A DNA stretch of 64,000 nt from Oscillospiraceae bacterium (lineage in GTDB: Bacteria > Bacillota > Clostridia > Oscillospirales > Oscillospiraceae): positions 118,242-182,241 of the forward strand of contig SVMI01000002.1 in NCBI GenBank assembly GCA_015067495.1, given 5' to 3'. Of the stretch, positions 43,026 to 51,387 are shown piece by piece; within the stretch, counting starts at the first letter, position 1; each line of letters starts with the position of its first letter. The notes under the pieces were generated by a model. That model made no database searches and was not told the DNA's origin. It saw only the letters and a list, made by a program, of their open reading frames with translations. Made by a program: the position numbers and the translations under genes.

Positions 43026-43744
43026 CAAAGCAAATACCCTTGACGGAATTTCAGCGGTGAAATACCCGTTTCCTTTTTGAAGGTATTGCTAAAGTAGTAT
43101 ACATTTTCATAACCGCACATCTCAGCGACCTGCGCTACCGAAGCAGTTGTGTTCAACAGCAGCTCCTTTGCTTTGCTGATCCGCAAATCCGTGATGTATT
43201 TCATGGGTGTTTTCCCGTAATGCTTCTTAAAATTAACGATCAGTGTCTGGGCAGAATACCCATATATCTCTGCCAAATAAGCCAGAGATAGCTCTTCCTC
43301 AAAATGCTGCGACATGTATTCGTAAATGCGGCGCAGCGAATTGTCACACACTGCCATTGCCTCTGTCTTTGCTGTCAGGAGAATATCATTGAAGAAATGC
43401 TCGATCACCTTCTCTGATCCGCCTTGCAATATTGCGTTTTTCAAATGATTCACTGAGCTTTTAAGCCGCAGACGGTCATTTTCGTCATAGGTGAGCCACC
43501 ACTCTCCCTCATACAAAAATTCCGCAGGACTGATGATAAGGTATTCAATCGGTCTTATGATCCTTTTGTGAAACGTCGTTCCCTTTTTGAACACCACAGG
43601 TTGATACGGCAGGATTCGCCTCGTAACCTTACCGACTGCGTATTCATATTCCCCGGTCAAAGTGATAAACAAGCTATCAAAGCGATGTCTTCCATTTTCA
43701 ATATCAAATTTTTCTTTTCGTGCGAGCTCATAGCGTGTCAGCAT
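43025..43744 (-). CDS. AraC family transcriptional regulator
   Basis: A 239-residue regulator. The N-terminal cupin-like sensor region spans about 1-130. The C-terminal double helix-turn-helix spans about 140-239 (LAEIYGYSAQTLIVNFKKHY and VAQVAEMCGYENVYYFSNTF). It is divergent from, and 107 bases away from, the FAD oxidoreductase gene, so it probably controls that gene. The N-terminal part has no obvious ligand signature. In the divergent region, AT-rich tracts include several TATAAT-like hexamers, so the exact promoters are unclear. Sugar or glycan control would be typical of the family. Confidence 0.88.
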   Translation of the reverse strand: MLTRYELARKEKFDIENGRHRFDSLFITLTGEYEYAVGKVTRRILPYQPVVFKKGTTFHKRIIRPIEYLIISPAEFLYEGEWWLTYDENDRLRLKSSVNHLKNAILQGGSEKVIEHFFNDILLTAKTEAMAVCDNSLRRIYEYMSQHFEEELSLAYLAEIYGYSAQTLIVNFKKHYGKTPMKYITDLRISKAKELLLNTTASVAQVAEMCGYENVYYFSNTFKKETGISPLKFRQGYLL

Positions 43745-43851
43745 ATATGTTACCTTTCATATTTTATAAAAAACTTATAATTACACTTATTTATAACCAT
43801 CTTTTGTTATTATATAATATAAATATAAAATATTCAACAGGAGCGGCACCC
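43745..43851. promoter_or_regulatory. Divergent AT-rich control region, AraC gene / FAD oxidoreductase
   Basis: A 107-base region, far more AT-rich than its surroundings, with ATTATATAATATAAATA-like tracts. It holds the oppositely oriented promoters of both genes and probably the AraC operator. I cannot fix a single -35/-10 pair. Confidence 0.5.
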
Positions 43852-45696
43852 ATGAGAAGAAATGTCAAAACAAAAAAATTTACCTATGATGTCGTAGTTG
43901 TCGGCGGCGGTCTTTCCGGCATTTGTGCCGCCATTTCCGCAGCAAGACACGGCGCAAACGTGGCGATCGTCCATGCACGTCCGGTCTTTGGCGGAAATGC
44001 TTCCGGTGAAATCAGAATGCATGTCTGCGGTGCATCTTCCAACATGGAAAAGCCTTTGCTGGAGGAAACCGGCATTCTGTATGAGCTTATGCTTGAGAAT
44101 AAATCCCGCAATGATTACTTTAACTTCAGCATTTGGGACATGGTTCTGTACCAAAAGGTCAGAGAACAAAAGAACCTCACCTTCTATCTGAACACGGCAA
44201 TGGATGACTGCATTGTAGAAAATAACACGATCCAAAGCATCACCGCTTATCAGCAGACAACGGAAACACGCTTCACCTTCCATGCCAAAATTTTTGTAGA
44301 TGCAACCGGAAATGCTACCCTCGGCTACCTTGCCGGCGCAGAATACCGCATCGGCAGCGAAGCCAAGGCTGAATTTGACGAACCCCACGCCCCGGAGCAG
44401 CCAAACAACAACCGAATGGGAAATACGCTTCTGTTCAAAGCCGTTGACCGCGGTACTTCCATCCGTTTTCAACGTCCCGGCTTTGCATATACCTTCACAG
44501 AAGAACAGCTGAAACACCGCACCCATGCCAAGCTGAGCCAACAGCAGGAAAGCACAGCCGACAAGGCACTGCTGAACATCACTTCTTACGGCTCTGCTAC
44601 CATTGATACCGGCTACTGGTGGATCGAATTGAGCGGAGAATCCGATGATATTATTGACGAATACGAGCAAATACGCGACGAACTGGCTGCCTGCGTGTAT
44701 GGCATTTGGGATCATATCAAAAACGGCGGCGACCACGGAGCGGAGAACTACGATCTTGAGTGGGTTGGCATGCTGCCGGGCATGCGGGAAAGCCGTCGTT
44801 TGGTCGGCGATTACATTCTGAACGAAAATGACATTCTTACCAACCGTCAGTTCGAAGACGCTGTCTGCTACGGTGGCTGGCCAATGGACATTCACACACC
44901 AAGGGGTCTTCTGGACTTTGACAAGCTGCCGAGCGAGGCATACATATTTGATGGTGCTTACACCATCCCCTACCGATGCTACTATTCAAGGCAGCTCCAC
45001 AATCTGATGATGGCAGGCAGGAATATCAGCACCAGCAGAATGGCATTGGGATCAACCCGTGTGATGGGCACCTGTGCCATCGGCGGTCAGGCAGTGGGTA
45101 CAGCAGCAGCGATGTGTATTGCCCTTGATTGCCTTCCGAGGGATATTTTGAATCATATTTCCGAACTCCAGCAGACGCTGTTGAAGGATGATTGCTATAT
45201 CCCGAATTTGCGCAATGCCGACGCAGAAGACATTGCACTGCGCACATCGGTCACGGCATCGTCCGAAAAGGAAGGCTACAACGCGGAAAATGTAACAAAC
45301 GGCATCAGCAGACCTACTGAAAAATGCTCAAATATGTGGAGTTCCGACGGAATCAGTGAAAAGGGAGAAAGTCTTTCCTTTGCGTTTGAAAATGCCGTGG
45401 AGATATCCCAGATCAGGCTGACCTTCGACACGAATTTCAATTACTCCATCAAGCAAACCCAATCCCAAAAGCGCCAAAACCAGCAACGGATCGGCATCCC
45501 GCCTGAGTTGGTTAAAAAATACAGACTCACGCTTCAAAAGGGCGATGCCGTCGTCTATCAAAAAGACATTTCCGATAACCACCAACGGCATAATGTGATT
45601 GATTTTCCGACCGTTTTCTGTGATAAGCTTATCATAACCGTCTACGAAACAAATGGCTGTCAGGATGCCCATATTTTTGAAGTGCGGATCTATTGA
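43852..45696 (+). CDS. FAD-dependent oxidoreductase with C-terminal galactose-binding-like domain
   Basis: A 614-residue flavoprotein of the FAD_oxidored (PF12831) group. FAD motif: YDVVVVGGGLSGICAAISAA; then ARPVFGGNASGEIRMHVCGA; and the C-terminal FAD loop MMAGRNISTSRMALGSTRVM with GTCAIGGQAVGTAAAM. Residues about 480-614 form a beta-rich discoidin-like region (ITASSEKEGYNAENVTNG and SLSFAFENAVEISQIRLTFD). Related proteins accompany glycoside degradation genes. No signal peptide, so it is intracellular. The upstream AraC gene is its probable regulator. The ATG is chosen for GGAG upstream; no other gene of a pathway lies nearby. Confidence 0.87.
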   Translation: MRRNVKTKKFTYDVVVVGGGLSGICAAISAARHGANVAIVHARPVFGGNASGEIRMHVCGASSNMEKPLLEETGILYELMLENKSRNDYFNFSIWDMVLYQKVREQKNLTFYLNTAMDDCIVENNTIQSITAYQQTTETRFTFHAKIFVDATGNATLGYLAGAEYRIGSEAKAEFDEPHAPEQPNNNRMGNTLLFKAVDRGTSIRFQRPGFAYTFTEEQLKHRTHAKLSQQQESTADKALLNITSYGSATIDTGYWWIELSGESDDIIDEYEQIRDELAACVYGIWDHIKNGGDHGAENYDLEWVGMLPGMRESRRLVGDYILNENDILTNRQFEDAVCYGGWPMDIHTPRGLLDFDKLPSEAYIFDGAYTIPYRCYYSRQLHNLMMAGRNISTSRMALGSTRVMGTCAIGGQAVGTAAAMCIALDCLPRDILNHISELQQTLLKDDCYIPNLRNADAEDIALRTSVTASSEKEGYNAENVTNGISRPTEKCSNMWSSDGISEKGESLSFAFENAVEISQIRLTFDTNFNYSIKQTQSQKRQNQQRIGIPPELVKKYRLTLQKGDAVVYQKDISDNHQRHNVIDFPTVFCDKLIITVYETNGCQDAHIFEVRIY

Positions 45697-45710
45697 TTTT
45701 AAGTTCCCGC

Positions 45711-45739
45711 TTGACAAATTTGCAACACCGCAGTATAAT
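45711..45739 (+). promoter_or_regulatory. Promoter of tRNA-Ala
   Basis: TTGACA and TATAAT with a 17-base spacer, 13 bases before the tRNA. It is near consensus. Confidence 0.9.
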
Positions 45740-45752
45740 TTGCGGTGTCAAC

Positions 45753-45828
45753 GGGCTCGTAGCGCAGCTGGGAGCGCACCACATTCGCATTGTGGGGGTC
45801 GGGAGTTCGAATCTCCTCGAGTCCACCA
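45753..45828 (+). tRNA. tRNA-Ala(CGC)
   Basis: A 76-base tRNA with encoded CCA. The acceptor GGGCTCG pairs with CGAGTCC and contains the G3:U70 alanine identity pair. The anticodon stem CCACA/TGTGG encloses loop TTCGCAT, anticodon CGC for GCG codons. The T arm is GGGAGTTCGAATCTCC. Confidence 0.95.
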
Positions 45829-46000
45829 ATAAGAAAGCCACCCTAAAAGGGTGGCTTTCTTATTGGTAAGGTATTCACGAAGAGGAGATTCGAAAATCAG
45901 AATGCGGCGCGGACGAGCGCCGCCGGCGAGGGCTGGACCGAGCCGAACCTTAATTTTCGCCCAAGGGCGAAAATGCAAACGAATCTCCTCGAGTCCACTA
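45806..46000 (+). repeat. tRNA-Ala tail duplication with internal structured element (copy C)
   Basis: A 19-base exact direct copy of the tRNA-Ala tail lies at 45980-45998 (original 45808-45826). An inverted copy GAGGAGATTCGAA at 45882-45894 pairs with it (11 bases). In between are the terminator, a GCGGCGC/GCGCCGC hairpin, an ATTTTCGCCC/GGGCGAAAAT hairpin and, just before the direct copy, AAAATGCAAA (45970-45979), the same junction seen in copy A. Confidence 0.75.
45828..45864 (+). terminator. Terminator of tRNA-Ala
   Basis: A 16-base-pair perfect stem AATAAGAAAGCCACCC with a five-base loop. It can extend a further three pairs into the tRNA ACC end. The 3' flank is not T-rich, so efficiency is uncertain. 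Confidence 0.75.
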
Positions 46001-46011
46001 AAGAGCAGCCG

Positions 46012-46040
46012 AAAAAGCCACCCCGGGGTGGCTTTTTCTT
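46012..46040 (+). terminator. Second terminator after the tRNA-Ala tail copy
   Basis: AAAAAGCCACCCC/GGGGTGGCTTTTT followed by CTTTTC, after the direct tail copy, as in copy A. Confidence 0.8.
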
Positions 46041-46086
46041 TTCTTTTATGATAGAATATCAAAAAGCAACGAAAGGAGCTTCTGGC

Positions 46087-46305
46087 ATGGAACTCAAGCC
46101 CGGTAAATACCGCCATTTCAAAGGAAAGGAATACGAACTGATCGGCATTGCCTCCCACAGCGAGACCCTTGAGCCGATGGTCGTCTACCGCGCCCTTTAC
46201 GGCGATGGCGGTCTATGGGTGCGCCCTGTCGCCATGTGGACGGAAACCGTTGAGCGTGACGGCTATCATGGTCCGCGATTTCAGTACATTGGAGAAATGA
46301 CATGA
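46087..46305 (+). CDS. DUF1653 domain protein
   Basis: A 72-residue DUF1653 protein: LKPGKYRHFKGKEYELIGIA, then EPMVVYRALYGDGGLWVRPV and MWTETVERDG. The small beta barrel is common in bacteria, often as a single-domain gene, and its activity is not established. The start has AAAGGAG eight bases upstream; a longer frame would read through the tRNA-Ala tail copy. The stop overlaps the SMI1-like gene start (ATGA type). Confidence 0.85.
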   Translation: MELKPGKYRHFKGKEYELIGIASHSETLEPMVVYRALYGDGGLWVRPVAMWTETVERDGYHGPRFQYIGEMT

Positions 46306-46856
46306 ATGACCAACACTTCATCAAACAACTCAACCAAGCCGGCGTGACCTTTGATGCCGGTTTAAGCGAGCAGGAGCTTGCGGAAATCGAAGCCTTTTAT
46401 GATTTTCGTTTCCCTGCGGAGATCCGCGCATTTTTAGGGTGCGCTTATCCCACCTACGAGGGCTTCTTTCCCTACCGAGAGCGAACTGCGGAAAACCTGA
46501 CCCGCTTTCTTTCCTTTCAGGAGGAGATCATCGAAGCCTTCCGCTTCGATTTTGAAGAAAACGGATTGACCGTCCCCGGTCTTGATGAAGGTCTTTCAAA
46601 CGAAGAATACTTCTCGCAGCTTTTGGTGCTGTTACACAGCTCTCCACGTCTGATCCCCTTCTATGCTCACCGCTGCTTCTTTGACGGCATGGACAGCATG
46701 CCCATCATCTCCTTCTGGCAGCCGACTGACTCCATCATCTACGGCATCGATTTCGCCGACTATCTGCAGATAGAATTTCTCGAAAAAGAGCCACAGGACT
46801 ACGATCCCACAGAACTGCTGAAAAACACTGGTATCTGGAAATACCTCATTGGGTAA
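46302..46856 (+). CDS. SMI1/KNR4 family protein
   Basis: A 184-residue protein of the SMI1/KNR4 (SUKH) superfamily. Typical features are LSEQELAEIEAFYDFRFPAE near residue 22, LRAFL-type loop IRAFLGCAYPTYEGFFPYRE, and a late beta strand ending DSIIYGIDFADYLQIEFL. SUKH proteins often act as immunity proteins against polymorphic or contact-dependent toxins. No toxin gene lies nearby, so here it is an orphan. It is translationally coupled to DUF1653. Ends at a strong terminator. Confidence 0.75.
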   Translation: MNDQHFIKQLNQAGVTFDAGLSEQELAEIEAFYDFRFPAEIRAFLGCAYPTYEGFFPYRERTAENLTRFLSFQEEIIEAFRFDFEENGLTVPGLDEGLSNEEYFSQLLVLLHSSPRLIPFYAHRCFFDGMDSMPIISFWQPTDSIIYGIDFADYLQIEFLEKEPQDYDPTELLKNTGIWKYLIG

Positions 46857-46860
46857 CACA

Positions 46861-46889
46861 AAAAGCCTTGCCATACGGCAAGGCTTTTT
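46861..46889. terminator. Bidirectional terminator after the SMI1-like gene
   Basis: AAAAGCCTTGCC/GGCAAGGCTTTTT with runs on both strands, between converging genes. Confidence 0.9.
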
Positions 46890-46891
46890 GA

Positions 46892-47581
46892 TTAGTTCAG
46901 TTCTTCGTCCGGCAGAGGCTGTGCTTCCTCAATGACCTGATCCTTTCTCGGCGGCATACCAAGATCCTTTTCACGGACAATCATCAGGAAAATGCACTCG
47001 ATGCCTTCCAGTACAAATCCGCCAAAAATGCTGGCAAGCAGATAGATCACGCTATTGGCAGGATCGCAGGACAGAAATACATCATACATTGCGATCCAGT
47101 AATAGACTGCCGAGGTGATCACAACAATAATCAGCGGCAGCGCAGTCAATGCCATCAGGATCGCAGGCAGGAAAACCTTATCCGCAATCTGCATGATCGC
47201 ATCTACATCGCCGGATTCCAGCATGCCGAGCCAGCCCATCAATGTGCCGCCTGCTGCAAGCATCAGCTCTACAACCATCCAGATCAGCAACACAAACAGT
47301 ACCAGCATGATCGCTGCAGTGGCAATATTCAAGCCCAGAAGCACCTTGCGTCTGTTCTTCACTTCCCCCTTACTTACGTAGCGGTACTGATCCGCGATAG
47401 AGCCGAGGATCCAGACATTCAGCACCGGCACCCAAGCCAGCCACGGCTTTTTAATTCCTCTGCGCATTGCGATGGTGTAAAGCGACAGTGCTGTCAGAAC
47501 AAACGCCGCAATACCAATAAGACTTGTAATTCCGCTCAGGCTCTCCATAAACTGCATGGACCAATCCAACAACCATTCCAT
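46892..47581 (-). CDS. Multi-pass membrane protein, unknown function
   Basis: A 229-residue protein with about five membrane helices (for example about 15-37, 46-66, 82-105 and 141-165) and an acidic C-terminal tail (KDQVIEEAQPLPDEELN). I do not recognise a family. The central part contains KPWLAWVPVLNVWILGSIAD, a pattern seen in small integral proteins of the YIP1/DUF1282-like kind, but this is only suggestive. It follows htpG by 28 bases on the same strand and could be co-transcribed. Confidence 0.65.
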   Translation of the reverse strand: MEWLLDWSMQFMESLSGITSLIGIAAFVLTALSLYTIAMRRGIKKPWLAWVPVLNVWILGSIADQYRYVSKGEVKNRRKVLLGLNIATAAIMLVLFVLLIWMVVELMLAAGGTLMGWLGMLESGDVDAIMQIADKVFLPAILMALTALPLIIVVITSAVYYWIAMYDVFLSCDPANSVIYLLASIFGGFVLEGIECIFLMIVREKDLGMPPRKDQVIEEAQPLPDEELN

Positions 47582-47609
47582 TGTTTTTTCCCCTTTCCAA
47601 ATACTTTAT

Positions 47610-49487
47610 TTATTTCATCAGCTTGCAGACAAGTGCCGTGTATTCCGCCGGATCGTTCAGCGGCAGATCTGCCATCAGCTGTGCCTGATAACACAGAAGA
47701 CGGGCATAGTCCTTTGCCTTTTCCACATCTTCTGTAACAGCCTTGATCATTGCCTTGACGGCATCATGCTCCGGGTTCAGCTCCAAAATTCTACCCACCG
47801 GGAACGCAAATTCCGGGTTGACCCGCTTCATGTATTTCTCCATCTCGAAGCTCATGCCCGCATCCGGCGTCATAACGACAGGCGCATCGCCCAAATTGCC
47901 GGAGAGCTTCACTTCCTTGACCGCGTCGCCGAGGGTCTCCTTCACAAAGGTCAGGATGCCCTTCAGCTCCTCCGCCTTGGTTTCCAGCTCCTTCTTCTCT
48001 TCCTCGGTCTGAAGATCCAGATCTTCCGTTGCAGCGTTGCAGAAGGACTTCTCGGCATAGGTCATCAGGGTCTGTGCCACAAACTCATCCACTTCATCAG
48101 TAAAGAACAGCACATCGTAGCCCTTGGTGCTCAGTGCCTTCACCTGCGGAAGTGCAGCCATGCGTTCTTTGTTCTCGCCGGAGACGAAATAAAGCTTCTC
48201 CTGACCCTCAGCCATCCCATCAACATATTCCTGCAGAGAAACAAGCTTGCCCTCCTTGCGGCTCCAGAACAGCAGCAGCTCCTGCACAGCTTCCTTGTGT
48301 GCGCCGTAGTCGGATACCGCGCCGTACTTCAACTGGCGACCGAACACGCCGTAGAAGTCCTCATAAGCTTCCCGGTCGTTTTCCAGCATGCTCTTCAGCT
48401 CGGACTTGATCTTTTTCTCAATGCCCCGGGCAATGATGGTCAGCTGGCGGTTGTGCTGCAGCATTTCGCGGCTGATATTCAGGGAAAGATCCTGACTGTC
48501 CACAATACCCCGGACAAAGCGGAAATGCTCGGGGAGCAGCTCCTCGCAGGACTCCATGATCATCACACCCGCGCTGTAAAGCTGCAGGCCGGACTTGTAA
48601 TCCTTGGTATAGAAATCGTAGGGTGCTTTCGAAGGAACATACAGCAGTGCCTTGAACGACACATTGCCCTCGCTGCTCATGTGAACGGTGCGGGCAGGCT
48701 TGTTGTAATCGAAGAATTTCTCACGGTAGAAGGTCTCGTATTCTTCATCCGTCACGTCCTTCCTGCTGCGCTGCCAGATGGGCACCATAGAATTGAGCGT
48801 CTGCACTTCCTGATAGCTCTCGTATTCCTCGGAGTCCTCCTTCTGACGGGATGCACTGACCTCCATACGGATGGGATAGCGGATATAATCAGAGTATTTG
48901 CGGATCAGGCTGCGGATGCGATATTCCTCCAGAAATTCTCCGTAGTTCTCCTCTTCCGTGTCCGCCTTAATGGTCATGATCACGTCCGTGCCGGGATAAT
49001 CACGCTGGGATTCCTCGATGGTATAGCCATCCACACCGTCAGATACCCACTTATACGCCTTCTCTGAGCCGTACTTTCGGGAGATCACCGTCACCGTTTC
49101 CGCCACCATAAATGCAGAATAGAAGCCGACACCGAACTGACCGATAATGTCGATGTTCTCCTGCTTTTCCATGGTCTGCTTGAAGCCGAGAGAGCCGGAC
49201 TTGCAGATGGTGCCGAGATTTTCTTCCATTTCCTCACGGCTCATGCCGATGCCGTTGTCGGAAACGGTCAGGATGCGGGCATCGGGTGCACGGGTGATGG
49301 TGATCTCGAAATCATCCCGGTTCAGACCGACCTTCTCATCGGTCAGAGCGGTATACGCCAGCTTGTCAATGGCATCGCTGGCATTGGAAATGATCTCCCG
49401 CAAAAAAATCTCCTTGTGGGTGTAGATCGAATGGATCATCAAGTCCAGCAAACGCTGGGATTCTGCTTTGAACTGCATTTTTTCCAT
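47610..49487 (-). CDS. htpG: Molecular chaperone HtpG (Hsp90)
   Basis: A 625-residue Hsp90. The N-terminal GHKL ATPase includes LREIISNASDAIDKLAYTAL, TVSDNGIGMSREEMEENLGT and GQFGVGFYSAFMV. The middle domain includes the catalytic Arg loop near IPSKAPYD and VRGIVDSQDLSLNISREMLQ. A dimerisation domain ends the protein. It is a typical full-length bacterial HtpG. A CIRCE operator and overlapping sigma-A promoter lie directly upstream, so expression is under HrcA, which is unusual for htpG. Confidence 0.97.
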   Translation of the reverse strand: MEKMQFKAESQRLLDLMIHSIYTHKEIFLREIISNASDAIDKLAYTALTDEKVGLNRDDFEITITRAPDARILTVSDNGIGMSREEMEENLGTICKSGSLGFKQTMEKQENIDIIGQFGVGFYSAFMVAETVTVISRKYGSEKAYKWVSDGVDGYTIEESQRDYPGTDVIMTIKADTEEENYGEFLEEYRIRSLIRKYSDYIRYPIRMEVSASRQKEDSEEYESYQEVQTLNSMVPIWQRSRKDVTDEEYETFYREKFFDYNKPARTVHMSSEGNVSFKALLYVPSKAPYDFYTKDYKSGLQLYSAGVMIMESCEELLPEHFRFVRGIVDSQDLSLNISREMLQHNRQLTIIARGIEKKIKSELKSMLENDREAYEDFYGVFGRQLKYGAVSDYGAHKEAVQELLLFWSRKEGKLVSLQEYVDGMAEGQEKLYFVSGENKERMAALPQVKALSTKGYDVLFFTDEVDEFVAQTLMTYAEKSFCNAATEDLDLQTEEEKKELETKAEELKGILTFVKETLGDAVKEVKLSGNLGDAPVVMTPDAGMSFEMEKYMKRVNPEFAFPVGRILELNPEHDAVKAMIKAVTEDVEKAKDYARLLCYQAQLMADLPLNDPAEYTALVCKLMK

Positions 49488-49503
49488 AAATCGTCGCTCC
49501 TTT

Positions 49504-49530
49504 TTAGCACTCTTATTATCTGAGTGCTAA
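49504..49530. promoter_or_regulatory. CIRCE operator upstream of htpG
   Basis: TTAGCACTC-N9-GAGTGCTAA, a perfect match to the HrcA-binding CIRCE consensus, lies 17 bases before the htpG start codon and immediately downstream of its -10 box. Confidence 0.95.
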
Positions 49531-49531
49531 T

Positions 49532-49559
49532 ATTATAGCACCTCCACACAAAAATGCAA
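49532..49559 (-). promoter_or_regulatory. Promoter of htpG
   Basis: TTGCAT and TATAAT on the minus strand with a 16-base spacer, abutting the CIRCE element. Confidence 0.8.
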
Positions 49560-49667
49560 CCCCTTTCGGAAAAGTTATTGGTTTGTTTACAATTATTCTC
49601 AGCGATTTGACACAAAGAACCTCTGGTAATTCTTTGTTTTTTGGGTGTATTTTTCTGAAAATGCAGG

Positions 49668-49697
49668 TTGCTTTTTCTAGCCACACAATGCTATAAT
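49668..49697 (+). promoter_or_regulatory. Promoter of prs-pth-mfd
   Basis: TTGCTT and TATAAT with an 18-base spacer, 50 bases before the prs start. Confidence 0.55.
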
Positions 49698-49747
49698 GGA
49701 ACTGGAACTTTTCACGCACAAATAAAGATAAAGTGAGGTATTTCTAG

Positions 49748-50713
49748 ATGATTGCGTACGGTGAGAATATCAAGGTCTTCTGTGGCAACTCCAACCCGGA
49801 ATTCGCACGCACGATCTGCAAGGAGCTGGGCATCGAAATCGGTGACAGTGATGTCAGAACCTTCTCAGACGGCGAAGCTTCTGTCACTCTAAATGAAACT
49901 GTCCGAGCCGCTGACGTATTCCTGATCCAGTCCACCTGCAAGCCCGTCAACGACCATCTGATGGAGCTGCTGGTCATGATCGATGCCTGCCGCCGTGCTT
50001 CTGCCGGTCGAATCACCGCTGTGATCCCCTACTTCGGCTACGCACGTCAGGATCGTAAAGCAAAGAGCCGCGATCCCATCTCCGCAAAGCTGGTCGCCAA
50101 CATGCTCACTGCTGCCGGCGCAAACCGCGTGCTGACCATGGATCTCCATGCCGCGCAGATCCAGGGCTTCTTTGATATCCCTGTGGATCATCTGTTGGGC
50201 AACCCCACTTTCTGCCAGTACTACATGAACAAGTTCCCCGAAACTGAATACAAATACGAAGAGTTTGTCATCGTCTCCCCTGACGTCGGCTCTGTCGGTC
50301 GCGCCCGAGCCTTTGCAAGCAAGATGCATATGGGTCTGGCGATCGTTGACAAGCGCCGTCCCAAGGCAAACGTCTCTGAAGTCATGAATATCATCGGCGA
50401 TGTTAAGGGCAAGACCTGCATCCTGTATGACGATCTGGTGGATACCGCAGGCTCTCTTTGCAATGCTGCCAAGGCTCTTGTGGAGATCGGTGGCGCAAAG
50501 GCTGTCTTTGCCTGCGCAACCCATGGTGTTCTGTCCGGGCCTGCCTACGATCGCATTGAAGAAAGTCCCATTCAGGAAATGGTATTCCTGAACACCATTC
50601 CTCAGGTGGGCAACACCGCCAGCAACAAGCTGAAGTTCTTGGATGTCGCACCCGTGTTTGCACATGCGATCTCTCACGTCCATGGCGGTACCTCCATCGC
50701 CGACTTGTTCTGA
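49748..50713 (+). CDS. prs: Ribose-phosphate pyrophosphokinase
   Basis: A 321-residue PRPP synthetase that makes PRPP from ribose 5-phosphate and ATP for nucleotide and amino acid synthesis. Motifs: FSDGEASVTLNETVRAADVF, YFGYARQDRKAKSRDPISAK (ATP/flexible loop), VVSPDVGSVGRARAFASKMH (in part IVSPDVGSVG) and ILYDDLVDTAGSLCNAAKAL, the PRPP-binding loop. Full length. It is the first gene of the prs-pth-mfd cluster found across Firmicutes. Confidence 0.96.
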   Translation: MIAYGENIKVFCGNSNPEFARTICKELGIEIGDSDVRTFSDGEASVTLNETVRAADVFLIQSTCKPVNDHLMELLVMIDACRRASAGRITAVIPYFGYARQDRKAKSRDPISAKLVANMLTAAGANRVLTMDLHAAQIQGFFDIPVDHLLGNPTFCQYYMNKFPETEYKYEEFVIVSPDVGSVGRARAFASKMHMGLAIVDKRRPKANVSEVMNIIGDVKGKTCILYDDLVDTAGSLCNAAKALVEIGGAKAVFACATHGVLSGPAYDRIEESPIQEMVFLNTIPQVGNTASNKLKFLDVAPVFAHAISHVHGGTSIADLF

Positions 50714-50716
50714 GCC

Positions 50717-51319
50717 GTGTTTGGAAAATTGATCGGTAAGGAAGATCGCTGGCTGATCGTGGGTCTCGGAAATCCCGGCAAGGAATACGAACGGACAAGA
50801 CATAACGCCGGCTTCCGTGCCATCGACATTCTGGCAGAAAATCTTCGCTGTAAGATCGATAAGGCAAAGTTTCAGGGACTTTACGGTCAGGTCTCGCGTC
50901 AGGGTCAGAAGCTCTATCTTCTGAAGCCGCTGACTTATATGAACCTGTCCGGCCGCTCGATTTTGCAGTTGTCTGCGTATTTTCATATCCCGCCCCAGCG
51001 CATCATCGTTCTGTTTGATGACATCTCGCTGGAACCGGGTCGCATCCGCATACGGGCGGACGGCTCTGCCGGCGGTCACAACGGTATTAAATCCATTATC
51101 TCCGAGCTGGGAAGTCAGGAATTTCCCCGGGTCAAGATCGGTGTGGGCGGAAAGCCCGATACCGATGCTGATTTGAAGGACTGGGTACTCTCCCCCTTCT
51201 CCGCCGCAGATGAAAAGGCATTGGAGTCCGCACTGAAGCGTGCTGCCGATGCTGCACTTTGCATCATTGACAGCGGCGTGCCGGAAACAGCAAACCGTTA
51301 CAACGGCTCCAAGCCGTAA
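50717..51319 (+). CDS. pth: Peptidyl-tRNA hydrolase
   Basis: A 200-residue Pth that releases tRNA from peptidyl-tRNA. Motifs: WLIVGLGNPGKEYERTRHNA with catalytic His, KPLTYMNLSGRSI with Asn, and GSAGGHNGIKSIISELGSQE. It begins with GTG three bases after the prs stop; the ribosome binding site is weak, so it relies on coupling to prs. Typical length. Confidence 0.95.
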   Translation: MFGKLIGKEDRWLIVGLGNPGKEYERTRHNAGFRAIDILAENLRCKIDKAKFQGLYGQVSRQGQKLYLLKPLTYMNLSGRSILQLSAYFHIPPQRIIVLFDDISLEPGRIRIRADGSAGGHNGIKSIISELGSQEFPRVKIGVGGKPDTDADLKDWVLSPFSAADEKALESALKRAADAALCIIDSGVPETANRYNGSKP

Positions 51320-51336
51320 ATATTGTCTAAACACCA

Positions 51337-51365
51337 CGGAAAGGGGGATCTGATCCCTCTTTCCG
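51337..51365. repeat. Near-perfect palindrome between pth and mfd
   Basis: CGGAAAGGGGGATC and GATCCCTCTTTCCG form an almost perfect 14-base palindrome with a G-T pair and a single central base. There is no T run, so it is not a terminator; it may be an RNA hairpin in the polycistronic mRNA. Confidence 0.5.
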
Positions 51366-51387
51366 CGTTGTCACGTGGAGGAAAACC

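Noticed and set aside
49889..51337. A 482-codon antisense frame opposite prs and pth
   Set aside because: Shadow of two well-conserved genes.
51337..51365. Terminator between pth and mfd
   Set aside because: The palindrome is strong but no T run follows on either strand; prs-pth-mfd is probably one operon.
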